Assembly: GCF_030814655.1 (NCBI RefSeq)
Contig: NZ_JAUSVK010000001.1
Location: 3,367,501 to 3,431,500, forward strand
Reading direction: 5' to 3'
DNA length: 64,000 nt
From: Labrys monachus
GTDB lineage: Bacteria; Pseudomonadota; Alphaproteobacteria; Rhizobiales; Labraceae
A program made the position numbers and the translations under genes. Below are positions 33,700-42,084 of the stretch, one piece after another; position 1 is the first letter of the stretch; each line of letters begins with the position of its first letter. The notes beneath the pieces were generated by a model that saw nothing but the letters and a program-made list of their open reading frames with translations, did not search any database and was not told the origin of the DNA.

Positions 33700-34395
33700 A
33701 TGCTTTCCCGCACCATGATCGCTCCCACCCCCGACATGCGCACCGGCCTCCTGCCGACCCTGCCTCCCAAAGCCGACAGCCGCTTCTTCTCCACCGCCCA
33801 TCCCGGCCTGCTCGGCACCCTCGCCTCCTACGGCAAGGACGAGGAGATCTATGGTGACGACGAGCCCGCCGACTATGTCTACGAAGTGGTGAGCGGCGCC
33901 GTCCGCACCTGCAAGCTCCTCGACGACGGCCGCCGCCAGATCGGCGCCTTCCATCTGCCCGGCGACGTCTTCGGCCTCGAATCCGGCCCCGCCCACCGCC
34001 TCACCGCCGACGCCATCGTCGACACCACCGTCCGCCTCGTCCGCCGCAGGAGCCTCGAGGCCGCTGCCCAGGGCGATGTGCGCATCGCCAATGCCCTCTG
34101 GGCCACCACCGCCCGCGACCTGCGCCACGCCGAGGACCACATGCTCCTCCTCGGCCGCAAGACCGCCAAGGAACGCGTCGCCGCCTTCCTCCTCGAAATG
34201 GACCGCCGCCTCACCGTCGCCGGCATGCTCGACCTGCCCATGTGCCGCCGAGACATCGGCGATTATCTCGGCCTCACCCTCGAGACCGTCTCACGCGTCC
34301 TCTCCCAGCTCCAGCAGGAAGGCGTCCTCGGCCTCTCCGGCGCTCGCCACATCGTCCTGCGCAACCGCCAGCGCCTCCACGGCATGAATATCTGA
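33700..34395 (+). CDS. fixK: Crp/Fnr-family regulator, FixK type
   Basis: A 231-residue regulator. A cyclic-nucleotide-binding-like beta barrel fills about 30-140 (GAVRTCKLLDDGRRQIGAFH, LPGDVFGLE). A dimerisation helix follows, then a winged helix (about 175-225) with recognition helix LTLETVSRVLS, whose Glu, Ser and Arg are the FNR-type contacts for TTGAT-N4-ATCAA sites. The N-terminus lacks the cysteine cluster of FNR, so it does not itself sense oxygen and fits FixK. The ATG at 33700 is nine bases from AAGGAG; an in-frame ATG at 33691 abuts it. Six to eight matching boxes occur in the next 20 kb. Confidence 0.9.
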   Translation: MLSRTMIAPTPDMRTGLLPTLPPKADSRFFSTAHPGLLGTLASYGKDEEIYGDDEPADYVYEVVSGAVRTCKLLDDGRRQIGAFHLPGDVFGLESGPAHRLTADAIVDTTVRLVRRRSLEAAAQGDVRIANALWATTARDLRHAEDHMLLLGRKTAKERVAAFLLEMDRRLTVAGMLDLPMCRRDIGDYLGLTLETVSRVLSQLQQEGVLGLSGARHIVLRNRQRLHGMNI

Positions 34396-34401
34396 ACGGA
34401 T

Positions 34402-34431
34402 GGCCCGCCGCCGGCTTCGATCGGCGGGGCC
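34402..34431 (+). terminator. Hairpin between convergent fixK and universal stress genes
   Basis: GGCCCGCCG pairs with CGGCGGGGCC with one bulged base. It sits in the 72-bp gap where the two genes converge and could stop transcription from either side. No T-run is present. Confidence 0.35.
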
Positions 34432-34467
34432 CGACGATCTCATTCGAGCGATCTCGCGCCGCATCGC

Positions 34468-35361
34468 TCAATGGGCCATGAAGAGCGGCAGGTCGCTGGT
34501 GCGGATGAGGTCCTGCGTCGCGCCGCCGAGGATCCATTCCCGCATGCGCGAATGGCCATAGGCGCCGGCCACGATCAGGTCCGCCGAGATATGATGCGCC
34601 CGGTCGAGCAGCGCCGCGGCGACGTTCTCGCCGGACGGCATCACGGTGACCGTGGTCTCGATGCCGTGCCGCGCCAGATGGGTGGCGATGTCCGCCATCG
34701 CCTCCCCGCCGCCGAGCCGTCCCTTGGCCGGCTCCTGCACGCCGACGAGCTCTGTCTTCGTCGCCAGCCTGAGCAGCGGCAGCGCCTCGGCGACGGCGCG
34801 GGCCGCCTCGCGCGTATCGACCCAGCCGATCATCGCCGTCTCGATGCGCGCTCGGGGCTTCACCCCGCGCGGCACGAGGTAAAGGCCGTGCCCGCCCTCG
34901 AACATCACGGCCTCGACCATGCTGTCCCAGTCGTGAAGGCTCCTGAAATGATAGGGGCAGGACACGACGAAGAGATCGGCCCAGCGTGCCTCGGTGGCGA
35001 CCAGGCGCGGCAGGAGCCCGGATACGTCCTCGACCCTGCGCACATCTCCCGTGACCGACAGGCGGGCGAACCGGGCCTCCATGCTCGCCTGGGTGGCGGC
35101 ACCCTGGTCGAGGACATCCCAGGTGATTTCCGCAAAGGCCGCGGCTCCCGCTCCCTCCGCATAGAAGGCACTGTCCGGCAGCATGTTGGTGTAGAGGCCG
35201 GTCAGATGCGCGCCTGAAAGGCCGGCGATCGCCTCGGCATGGGCGAGGCGGTTTTCATCCTCCTCGCCGCCGTCGAGATGAACCATCACGTCCCGGTAGC
35301 CGGCGGCACGGCGCCGCGCGTCGACGGCCAGAGAGCGGACGGACGGGGATATGTCGTTCAT
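34468..35361 (-). CDS. Universal stress protein (double-domain)
   Basis: A 297-residue protein, twice the size of a simple UspA domain. The N-terminal half (about 20-150) has the fold (VMVHLDGGEEDENRL) without a clear nucleotide site. The C-terminal half has the ATP-binding pattern G-x2-G-x9-G: VAGAYGHSRMREWILGGAT near residue 270. GGAG lies six bases before the ATG. A FixK-type box at 35437-35450 is 76 bp upstream, and universal stress proteins are regular members of alphaproteobacterial low-oxygen regulons, so induction by FixK is likely. Biochemical role unknown. Confidence 0.88.
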   Translation of the reverse strand: MNDISPSVRSLAVDARRRAAGYRDVMVHLDGGEEDENRLAHAEAIAGLSGAHLTGLYTNMLPDSAFYAEGAGAAAFAEITWDVLDQGAATQASMEARFARLSVTGDVRRVEDVSGLLPRLVATEARWADLFVVSCPYHFRSLHDWDSMVEAVMFEGGHGLYLVPRGVKPRARIETAMIGWVDTREAARAVAEALPLLRLATKTELVGVQEPAKGRLGGGEAMADIATHLARHGIETTVTVMPSGENVAAALLDRAHHISADLIVAGAYGHSRMREWILGGATQDLIRTSDLPLFMAH

Positions 35362-35436
35362 GGCGGTCTCCGTGAGAGGTTGCCGGAATCGTTGCCGGCC
35401 TTGGGTTCGATCCTCTGCCCCGCCGGGCGAGTCGCC

Positions 35437-35450
35437 TTGATCTGTCTCAA
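35437..35450. promoter_or_regulatory. FixK/FNR box upstream of the universal stress gene
   Basis: TTGATCTGTCTCAA matches TTG[AC]-N6-[TG]CAA exactly. It lies 76 bp from the start of the universal stress gene and in the gap before it, with no gene reading the other way, so the target is clear. Confidence 0.65.
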
Positions 35451-35488
35451 CACGGCGGCCGGGCCGAAGGAAATGCCCGGCAATGCGC

Positions 35489-36820
35489 TCAGCCGGGAAC
35501 CAGCGACAGCAGCATCCCGACGACGATGACCGTCATCAGGAGAGTGCCGCCCCAGCCGAGCCATGTCAGCGACCGCGGCAGCACGAATTCCCCCATGATG
35601 TCGGTGCGCGAAGCGATCCGCATCATGACCGCCATCACGGGCACGGCGACGATGCCGTTGATCACCGCGCTGCCATAGAGGGCCCGAATCGGATCGATCG
35701 GCGTGAAGTTGAGGATCATGCCGACCAGCGTCGCCAGGACGAGCGTCGCATAGAAGGCCTGCGCTTCCTTGGGACGGCGCGAAAGCCCCGTCGGCCATTG
35801 GCGCGCCTCCCCGATCGCATAAGCGGCGGATCCCGCGAGGACGGGCACCGCCAGCAGCCCCGTGCCGACGACCCCGAGCGAAAAGGTGAGAAAGGCGAAG
35901 TTCCCCGCGATCGGCCGCAGGGCCTCGGCTGCCTGCGCCGACGTCTCGATCGAGGTGATGCCGGCGACGTTCAGCGTCGCGGCCGTCGTCACGAGGATCG
36001 CGAGGGCCACGATGTTGGAGAAGGCCATGCCGACCAGCGTGTCGATCTCGATGCGGTGAAGGGCGGCGCGGCCCTGGCCGGGAGCATCGAACAGATCGAT
36101 CCGGCGAGGATGGACGTGCATGTCCTCGACTTCCTCGGCCGCCTGCCAGAAGAAGAGATAGGGGCTGATCGTCGTGCCGAAGATGGCGACGAGGGTGAAG
36201 AGATAGCCCGAATCCCATCGCAGTGGCGGCACCACCAGCCGATAGGCGAGCGCGGCCCAATCGACATGCACCACGGTCAGCGTGACGAAATAGGCGAACA
36301 GCACGAGGGTCAGCCACTTCAGCACCGCGACGTAGCGGGTATATTGCAGGAAGAGCTGCATGAAGATCGAGATTGCCGCGAACAGCAGGATGTAGAGGAA
36401 ATGCGGTGCCGGCAGCACGAGGCTGAAAGCGTCGGCCATGGCGCCGAGATCGGCGCCCAGATTGATGATGTTGGCGACGAGCAGCAGCATGACGACGATC
36501 TGCAGCATCCATCCCGGATAATGCAGGCGAAGCACGCCGGCGATGCCGTGCCCCGTCGTCCGGCCGATACGGGCGCTGATCATCTGCACCGCGGCCATGA
36601 AGGGATAGGACAGCAGCAGCGTCCAGGCCAGCCCGTAGCCGAACTGGGCCCCCGCCTGCGAATAGGTGGCGATGCCGCTCGGATCGTCGTCGGAGGCGCC
36701 GGTAACGAGGCCGGGGCCCAGCACCTTGAGCAGCCGGGGTCTCGTCGGGCCGACGACGGGGCTCGGATCCTCCGGATCCTCGTCCCGTTGGGACATCAAG
36801 GGAAGCGTGGGGTCGGACAT
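35489..36820 (-). CDS. NRAMP-like divalent metal transporter
   Basis: A 443-residue membrane protein of the NRAMP (SLC11-related) family with about eleven hydrophobic segments. The first membrane helix carries DDDPSGIATYSQAGAQFG where canonical NRAMPs have DPGN. The sixth has GTTISPYLFFW where the family has a Met before Pro-His. Loss of the Asn and Met suggests a cargo other than the usual Mn/Fe, perhaps Mg as in NRAMP-related magnesium carriers. The ATG at 36820 is seven bases from GAGG; the frame stays open to 36883 but that part is not conserved-looking. It follows the cyd genes on the same strand, 52 bp after ybgE. Confidence 0.85.
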   Translation of the reverse strand: MSDPTLPLMSQRDEDPEDPSPVVGPTRPRLLKVLGPGLVTGASDDDPSGIATYSQAGAQFGYGLAWTLLLSYPFMAAVQMISARIGRTTGHGIAGVLRLHYPGWMLQIVVMLLLVANIINLGADLGAMADAFSLVLPAPHFLYILLFAAISIFMQLFLQYTRYVAVLKWLTLVLFAYFVTLTVVHVDWAALAYRLVVPPLRWDSGYLFTLVAIFGTTISPYLFFWQAAEEVEDMHVHPRRIDLFDAPGQGRAALHRIEIDTLVGMAFSNIVALAILVTTAATLNVAGITSIETSAQAAEALRPIAGNFAFLTFSLGVVGTGLLAVPVLAGSAAYAIGEARQWPTGLSRRPKEAQAFYATLVLATLVGMILNFTPIDPIRALYGSAVINGIVAVPVMAVMMRIASRTDIMGEFVLPRSLTWLGWGGTLLMTVIVVGMLLSLVPG

Positions 36821-36872
36821 CGCGCGGCCTCGGTTGAAAACGCCCGCATCATGAACCACGCGGCCGCCGTCG

Positions 36873-37166
36873 TCAGCGCACACCGACGAGGACCGCCAGG
36901 CCGCCCAGGAACAGAAGCCAGGCGCTGGCGGGATGGAAGACGACGCGAAGCACGCCGTTCCTCGGCTCGAAGCCGAGGCCGTGCATGAAGAGGCCCGCCG
37001 CGCCCGACATCATCAGCGGCAGCCCGGCATGGACGCTCCATGCGGGGATGCCGGCGAGGATATAGGGATAGACCAGCAGCAGGAGGCTGACGGCGCCGGC
37101 GATGGCCAGGGAAAATCCCCTGGCCAGGCTGCGGGCCGCAGAAGCGAGGTCAAACCCTTCGGTCAT
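36873..37166 (-). CDS. ybgE: Cytochrome bd operon membrane protein YbgE-like
   Basis: A 97-residue protein with about three hydrophobic segments, the same length as E. coli YbgE. The family hallmark HGLGFEPRNG (residues 62-71) corresponds to HGVGFRPQ in E. coli. It follows cydX with a 17-bp overlap and is the fifth gene of the cyd operon. YbgE accompanies cyd operons widely; its role in oxidase assembly is not settled. The ATG at 37166 is fixed by position inside cydX; a longer frame running upstream belongs to no recognisable protein. Confidence 0.8.
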   Translation of the reverse strand: MTEGFDLASAARSLARGFSLAIAGAVSLLLLVYPYILAGIPAWSVHAGLPLMMSGAAGLFMHGLGFEPRNGVLRVVFHPASAWLLFLGGLAVLVGVR

Positions 37167-37275
37167 CACGGTCGACCTCGACCAGCGTCGTCTCGTGGAG
37201 CTCGAGCCACATCGCGTTGAGGATGGAGAATGCTCCGGCAAAGCCGACTCCGAGTATCCAGGCAAAATACCACAT
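37150..37275 (-). CDS. cydX: Cytochrome bd oxidase small subunit CydX
   Basis: A 41-residue single-helix protein: MWYFAWILGVGFAGAFSIL, then NAMWLELHE and an acidic/basic tail. The MWYFxWILG start and the conserved NAMWxE are diagnostic of CydX, which is needed for stability of the bd oxidase hemes. AGGAG lies five to six bases before the ATG at 37275. It comes 13 bp after cydB and overlaps ybgE by 17 bp. It is too short for most gene finders and is easily missed. Confidence 0.92.
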   Translation of the reverse strand: MWYFAWILGVGFAGAFSILNAMWLELHETTLVEVDRDDRRV

Positions 37276-37288
37276 CGGGTGCTCCTGA

Positions 37289-38428
37289 TCAGTAATGGTG
37301 GGAAGAGACGTCGGCGATGGCCGCCAGGGTGACGCGGCCGCGCAGCACCCGGTACACCCATGCGGTATAGACGAGGATGATCGGCAGGAAGATCACGGTC
37401 ACGACCAGCATGATCATCAGCGTCAGGCGGCTCGAAGAGGCATCCCAGGCCGTGAGGCTGGCATTGGGATCGAGCGAGGACGGCAGCAGGAACGGGAAGA
37501 CGCTGAGGCCCGCCGTCGCGATCACGCCGGCGACGCTGAGCGCGCTGGCGACGAAGGCGAGGACATACCGGCGTCCGCCGAGCAGGGCCGCGGCCCCGAG
37601 CGCCCCAGCCACCCCGAGCAGCGGTGCAGCGATCGTCGCGGGAGCGAGGCCGTAATTGGCCAACCACGCGCCGGGCGCCCGTATGACGGTCTTCAGCAGC
37701 GGGTTCGACGGGCCGTCATGAGCGACGGTGCCGGCCAGCTGGTAACCGTCGATGCCGATCGCCACCCAGACGCCCGCCAGCAGGAACAGGATGACCATGG
37801 CGATGGCAGCCCAGCGGGTCGCGGAGGCCGCCCGGGCAGCCACGGGCTCATCGGCCTTGAGCGCCAGATAGGTGCCGCCATGCATCGCCAGCATGGCCAC
37901 GCTCACCAGCCCGCACAGGAGGGCGAAGGGGTTGAGCAGGCCGAACAGTGTGCCCTCATAGGTCATGCGCAGCGTGTCGTCGAAGTGGAACGGCACGCCC
38001 TGCAGGACATTGCCGAAGGCGACGCCGAAGATCAGCGAGGGAACGAGGCCGGCGACGAAGAGCAGCCAATCCCACACGCTCCGCCAGGTCGGACCGGGAA
38101 GCTTGGAGCGGAACTTGAAGGCGACCGGCCGCAGGATGAGAGCGCACAGGACCAGGAACATGGCGAGGTAGAAGCCAGAGAAGGCCACGGCGTAGAGCGG
38201 CGGCCAGGCCGCGAAGATCGCTCCTCCCCCGAGGATGAACCAGACCTGGTTGCCTTCCCACACCGGGCCGACGGTGTTGATGACGACGCGCCGTTCGGCG
38301 TCGGTCCGCCCGACGAAGGGCAGCAGCATGGCGGCGCCGAGGTCGAAGCCGTCCATGATGGCGAAGCCGATGAGGAGAATTCCCAGGAGCGCCCACCACA
38401 GCAGGCGCAGCGTTTCGTAGTCGAGCAT
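37289..38428 (-). CDS. cydB: Cytochrome bd ubiquinol oxidase subunit II
   Basis: A 379-residue membrane protein, the size of E. coli CydB, with about nine hydrophobic segments. Typical motifs are MLDYETLRLLWWALLG, FAIMDGFDLGAAMLLP (Asp near the proton path), GPVWEGNQVWFILGGG, and GGTYLALK. It forms the heterodimer with CydA that reduces oxygen to water with quinol in the inner membrane. It lies 20 bp after cydA and 13 bp before cydX. Confidence 0.96.
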   Translation of the reverse strand: MLDYETLRLLWWALLGILLIGFAIMDGFDLGAAMLLPFVGRTDAERRVVINTVGPVWEGNQVWFILGGGAIFAAWPPLYAVAFSGFYLAMFLVLCALILRPVAFKFRSKLPGPTWRSVWDWLLFVAGLVPSLIFGVAFGNVLQGVPFHFDDTLRMTYEGTLFGLLNPFALLCGLVSVAMLAMHGGTYLALKADEPVAARAASATRWAAIAMVILFLLAGVWVAIGIDGYQLAGTVAHDGPSNPLLKTVIRAPGAWLANYGLAPATIAAPLLGVAGALGAAALLGGRRYVLAFVASALSVAGVIATAGLSVFPFLLPSSLDPNASLTAWDASSSRLTLMIMLVVTVIFLPIILVYTAWVYRVLRGRVTLAAIADVSSHHY

Positions 38429-38448
38429 GGTGCGAACCTTTCAGGAGG

Positions 38449-40026
38449 CTATTCGGCGGGGAGCGGCATGGCGGACGGTCCCGGCTGGACCGTGGGTTTC
38501 GTGGCGCTGGGCTCCGGGCCGAGACGGATCGCCTTCACCATCAGATAGATGTCGACCACGAGCAGGATCGAATAGAAGGCGATGAAGCCGATGAGCGTGG
38601 TCAGGACATTGGCCGCCGACAGGCTGGACACCGCCATGAAGGTCGGCAGCACGCCCTCGATGACCCAGGGCTGGCGGCCGACTTCGGCGACGAACCAGCC
38701 GAGCTCGGCCGCGATCCACGGCAGCGGCAGGGTGCAGAGCGCGACCCACAGGAAGGCTCGGGACGACAGCAGCCGGCGCTTCGAGGCGAGGTAGAAGGCG
38801 ACGGCGAAGAGCAGGATGAAGAAGAAGCCCAGCCCGACCATCAGGCGGAAGCTCCAGAACAGCGGCGATACCGCCGGCACGGTGTTCCACGCCGCCTGCT
38901 GGACGTCGGCATCCGTCGCATTCGCGATGTCGGGACGGATCTTCTTCAGCAGCAGGGCATAGCCGAGGTCGTCGGCATGGGCGGCCAGGGCGGTCCGGGC
39001 GTCGGTGCTGGTGCGGTCGGCATGCAGTTTCTCCAGCGCATCATAGGCGAGGAGGCCGGAACGGATGCGGGTCTGCGTGCGGGCGACGAGGTCGTTGATG
39101 CCGGGAACCTCGGTGCTGATCGAGCGGGTGGCGATGAGCCCCAGCATCCACGGCACCTTGATCTCGTAGTCGGTCCGATGCGTCTCCTGGTTGGGCAGGC
39201 CGAACAGCGTGAAGGACGCGGGCGCCGGCTCGGTGTTCCACATCGATTCGATGGCGGCGATCTTCATCTTCTGGTTCTCGCCGGCGGTGTAGCCGCTCTC
39301 GTCACCGAGCACGACCACCGAAAGCGCGGCGGCAAGGCCGAAACTGGCGGCCACCGTCATCGAGCGCTTGGCGAGCTCGACGTGACGCCCGCGCAGCAGG
39401 TAGAAGGCGGAGATGGCCAGGACGAACACCGCGCCGGTGACGTAGCCGGCGCTGACGGTATGCACGAACTTGGCCTGCGCCACCGGGTTGAAGATCACCG
39501 CCGAGAAGTCGGTGACTTCCATGCGCATGGTGTCCGGATTGAAGCTCGCGCCGACCGGATGCTGCATCCAGCCATTGGCGATGAGGATCCACAAGGCCGA
39601 GAGGTTCGACCCCAGCGCGACGAGCCACGTCACGGCCAGATGGGCGACCTTCGACAGCCGATCCCAGCCGAAGAAGAACAGGCCGATGAACGTCGCCTCG
39701 AGGAAGAAGGCCATCAGGCCCTCGATCGCCAGGGGCGCGCCGAAGACGTCGCCGACATAGTGGCTGTAATAGGCCCAGTTCATGCCGAACTGGAATTCCA
39801 TGGTGATGCCGGTGGCGACGCCCATGGCGAAGTTGATGCCGAACAGGACTCCCCAGAATTTCGTCATCTGCCGCCAGATGTCGCGGCCGGTCATGACGTA
39901 GACGCTTTCCATGATGCCGAGAAGGACGGCAAGCCCGAGCGTCAGGGGAACGAATAGGAAGTGGTACATGGCGGTGAGGCCGAATTGCAGCCGGGAAAGC
40001 TGCACGACATCCATGGCGATGGTCAC
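38449..40026 (-). CDS. cydA: Cytochrome bd ubiquinol oxidase subunit I
   Basis: A 525-residue membrane protein with the heme sites of a high-affinity bd oxidase. His22 in SRLQFGLTAMYHFLFVP is the heme b595 ligand (E. coli His19). HTVSAGYVTGA holds the b558 His. GRQPWVIEGVLPT is the conserved late segment. Its length matches the long-Q-loop type. The GTG at 40026 overlaps the cydP stop as GTGA and has GAGGAA nine bases upstream; the ATG at 40014 has no ribosome site. FixK-type boxes at 40243-40295 lie ahead of the operon, consistent with use under low oxygen. Confidence 0.96.
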   Translation of the reverse strand: MTIAMDVVQLSRLQFGLTAMYHFLFVPLTLGLAVLLGIMESVYVMTGRDIWRQMTKFWGVLFGINFAMGVATGITMEFQFGMNWAYYSHYVGDVFGAPLAIEGLMAFFLEATFIGLFFFGWDRLSKVAHLAVTWLVALGSNLSALWILIANGWMQHPVGASFNPDTMRMEVTDFSAVIFNPVAQAKFVHTVSAGYVTGAVFVLAISAFYLLRGRHVELAKRSMTVAASFGLAAALSVVVLGDESGYTAGENQKMKIAAIESMWNTEPAPASFTLFGLPNQETHRTDYEIKVPWMLGLIATRSISTEVPGINDLVARTQTRIRSGLLAYDALEKLHADRTSTDARTALAAHADDLGYALLLKKIRPDIANATDADVQQAAWNTVPAVSPLFWSFRLMVGLGFFFILLFAVAFYLASKRRLLSSRAFLWVALCTLPLPWIAAELGWFVAEVGRQPWVIEGVLPTFMAVSSLSAANVLTTLIGFIAFYSILLVVDIYLMVKAIRLGPEPSATKPTVQPGPSAMPLPAE

Positions 40027-40208
40027 GGCGTCATATTCCTCGATTGTGGGCCGTGATCGGGAGTGCCGATCAGCCGCGTTTCGATACTGCCGGCATCGAG
40101 CTTCGGACGTTGTCCCGGGCCGAATATGAAGATGGCTGCGCCGATCACGACCATCAGCTTGATGGTGATCACGATGAATACGTCCCGGGTGAGCGAATGC
40201 TTCGGCAT
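40023..40208 (-). CDS. cydP: Cytochrome bd oxidase putative small subunit CydP
   Basis: A 61-residue protein with one membrane helix. The N-terminus MPKHSLTRDVFIVITIKLMV has the Arg-Asp, then Ile-Lys-Leu pattern of the CydP family found beside cydAB. The C-terminal third is hydrophilic. It is the first gene of the cyd operon and its stop overlaps the cydA GTG start by four bases. No good ribosome site is visible before the ATG at 40208, so the start is a little uncertain. Role inferred only from family and position. Confidence 0.78.
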   Translation of the reverse strand: MPKHSLTRDVFIVITIKLMVVIGAAIFIFGPGQRPKLDAGSIETRLIGTPDHGPQSRNMTP

Positions 40209-40242
40209 GCAACGGTTATCGGACCGGCTCCGCCGCTGCGCT

Positions 40243-40256
40243 TTGATCTGGATCAT
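40243..40256. promoter_or_regulatory. Near-match FixK/FNR box upstream of cydP
   Basis: TTGATCTGGATCAT departs from TTGAT-N4-ATCAA only in the last base. It is 35 bp from the cydP start, close to the promoter itself, and 26 bp from a full match at 40282-40295. Confidence 0.5.
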
Positions 40257-40281
40257 GTCAAAGGCGGCGGGGACGGCGGGT

Positions 40282-40295
40282 TTGAGGCAGGTCAA
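40282..40295. promoter_or_regulatory. FixK/FNR box between cydP and the CBS-BON gene
   Basis: TTGAGGCAGGTCAA fits TTG[AC]-N6-[TG]CAA exactly, inside a slightly larger palindrome TTTGA...TCAAA. It lies 74 bp from the cydP start and 76 bp from the CBS-BON start, well placed to activate either or both. Confidence 0.65.
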
Positions 40296-40370
40296 ACTCC
40301 CCCGCGTCCAATCATGCTTTTGATGACAGAACGGCCGCGTGGCCGACGATTGCGAGCGATGGAGAGCTTC

Positions 40371-41105
40371 ATGCGTGTCAGGGATGTAATGACCAGGAAA
40401 GTCATCGGCATATCGCCCGAGGCGACCATCGCCGATGCGGTGGATCTCATGGTGCGCTCGAATGTCAGCGGGCTGCCGGTCGTCGATGCGAGCGGTGCGC
40501 TCGTCGGCATTCTCAGCGAGGGCGATCTCCTGCGCCGTCCGGAACTCGGCACCCAAAAGCCGCGCGCGCACTGGCTGGAATGCCTGTTCCACTCGGGAAA
40601 GGTCGCCGAAGCCTATGCGCATACCCATGGACGCGTGGTCGAAGAGATCATGACGCGCGAGCCGATCTCGATCGGCGAGGACATGCGGCTCGAGGAGGCG
40701 GTCGCCCTGATGGAAGGGCACGGCGTCAAGCGGCTGCCGGTCGTGCGCGAGGGCAAGGTCGTCGGCATCATCTCGCGCGCCGACTTCGTGCGTGCGCTCG
40801 CGAGCTTCGTGCGCCAATCCTACACGGATTCCCTGGTCGGCGACCGGCAGATCAAGGCGGCGATCGAGGCCGAGCTGCGGGCGGAGCCCTGGGCCCCGGT
40901 CGGAACGGTGACGATCGACGTGCAGGACGGCGTCGTCGAGCTGCAAGGCATCATCACCGACGAGACGCTGCGCAACGCGATCCGCGTCCTCGCGGAGAAT
41001 GTGGAAGGCGTCAAGACGGTGCACGACCGCATGACCTGGGTCGACCCCTATTCCGGCATCAGCGGACCGGCGCCGGAGGAGGACGCCAAGGGCCATGCGG
41101 CGTGA
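40371..41105 (+). CDS. CBS-pair and BON domain protein
   Basis: A 244-residue soluble protein. CBS1 (about 5-60: VRDVMTRKVIGISPEATIAD, GLPVVDASGALVGILSEGDLL), CBS2 (about 90-145: IMTREPISIGEDMRLEEAV, RLPVVREGKVVGIISRADF) and a C-terminal BON domain (about 160-230: QIKAAIEAELRAE, GVVELQGIITDETLRNA). CBS pairs bind adenine nucleotides; BON domains often bind phospholipid or associate with envelopes. The ATG at 40371 is five bases from GGAGA. Divergent from the cyd operon and sharing its FixK-type box, so probably induced at low oxygen. Function otherwise unknown. Confidence 0.9.
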   Translation: MRVRDVMTRKVIGISPEATIADAVDLMVRSNVSGLPVVDASGALVGILSEGDLLRRPELGTQKPRAHWLECLFHSGKVAEAYAHTHGRVVEEIMTREPISIGEDMRLEEAVALMEGHGVKRLPVVREGKVVGIISRADFVRALASFVRQSYTDSLVGDRQIKAAIEAELRAEPWAPVGTVTIDVQDGVVELQGIITDETLRNAIRVLAENVEGVKTVHDRMTWVDPYSGISGPAPEEDAKGHAA

Positions 41106-41111
41106 CGTGCT

Positions 41112-41173
41112 CGCCGTCAATGCCCGATGTCCCTCGCGCATGGCAGGGCATCGCCGAGCGGGCATTGACGGCG
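41112..41173. terminator. Long stem-loop after the CBS-BON gene
   Basis: CGCCGTCAATGCCCG (41112-41126) and its exact complement CGGGCATTGACGGCG (41159-41173) give a perfect 15-bp stem. The 32-nt loop has a weaker inner stem of its own. Six bases after the CBS-BON stop; likely a terminator or mRNA 3'-end structure, although no U-run follows. Confidence 0.55.
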
Positions 41174-41263
41174 CCCGTGGTTGAGCGATAAATCAAATCA
41201 TTGCGGAATAAAGGTTTTCGATCCCGTAATCGTCATGTGCTGCGCAGAGAAATCGGAATCGAA

Positions 41264-41998
41264 ATGCTAGTCCGCGAAGGCGAGGAGCGCAGCAACGACG
41301 TCGATCAGAAGCTGGCCTGTACCCTGGCGGCGATAGCCGGCGCGCTGAACACGGCAGCCTTCTACGCGGTCGGCTTCTTTGCCGCCAACATGACCGGCAA
41401 CGTCTCGTCCTTCTCGAACAATCTGGCCCTCGGCAATATCGTCGTGGGCCTGTTCTTCCTGATGATCGTGTCGACCTTCGTCGCCGGTGCGGCGGTGTCG
41501 ACGCTGTTGATCAACGCCGGCCGGCGCAAGGGAATCAACGGCATCTATGCCTACAGCATCCTGCTCGAGGCGGGCCTCCTCGCGCTGCTCGGATGTGCCG
41601 ATCTCTGGCTGCCCGTGGGCGACCGCACGCCAGTCCTGGTGCTCGGCTTGAGCTTCCTGATGGGATTGCAGAACGCGGTCGTCACCCGCATATCCGACGC
41701 CCGCGTCCGCACCACCCACGTCTCGGGCATGTCGACCGATATCGGCATCGAGCTGGGCATGCTGATCGACATCGCCAGCGGCCGCGAATCGGGGGCGAAC
41801 GCCGGCCACTACCGGGACAAACTCCGGCTTCACGGCATGACCGTGCTTTCCTTCTTCGCTGGCGGCATTGTCGGCGTGCTCGTCTACAGGGCGCTCGAAG
41901 GCGCCATGCTGATCGCGACGGCGGCCCTGCTCTTCGCCATCGCCATGAACGGTCTCGTCGGCGCGCGGCGGCTGCGCATCCTGAGCCAGACGGAATAG
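41264..41998 (+). CDS. DUF1275 (YoaK) family membrane protein
   Basis: A 244-residue inner-membrane protein with about six hydrophobic segments. The family pattern is GALNTAAFYAVGFFAANMTG near the first helices and SFLMGLQNAVVTRIS in the middle, followed by THVSGMSTDIG. DUF1275 members are thought to be transporters or permease-like proteins but have no proven function. The ATG at 41264 is preferred to a TTG at 41201; its ribosome site is weak. The gene lies in the low-oxygen island, but no FixK-type box precedes it. Confidence 0.85.
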   Translation: MLVREGEERSNDVDQKLACTLAAIAGALNTAAFYAVGFFAANMTGNVSSFSNNLALGNIVVGLFFLMIVSTFVAGAAVSTLLINAGRRKGINGIYAYSILLEAGLLALLGCADLWLPVGDRTPVLVLGLSFLMGLQNAVVTRISDARVRTTHVSGMSTDIGIELGMLIDIASGRESGANAGHYRDKLRLHGMTVLSFFAGGIVGVLVYRALEGAMLIATAALLFAIAMNGLVGARRLRILSQTE

Positions 41999-42084
41999 CG
42001 CAGGCGATTTTTACCGAAGAGCGTATCGCACCGAAACGCCATCCCGGCGAAAGCCCGGCCATGCTTGACCGACCTCGTCGAATT

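Noticed and set aside
41181-41196. Possible FixK/FNR box before the DUF1275 gene
   Set aside because: TTGA and TCAA are eight bases apart, two more than the consensus spacing.
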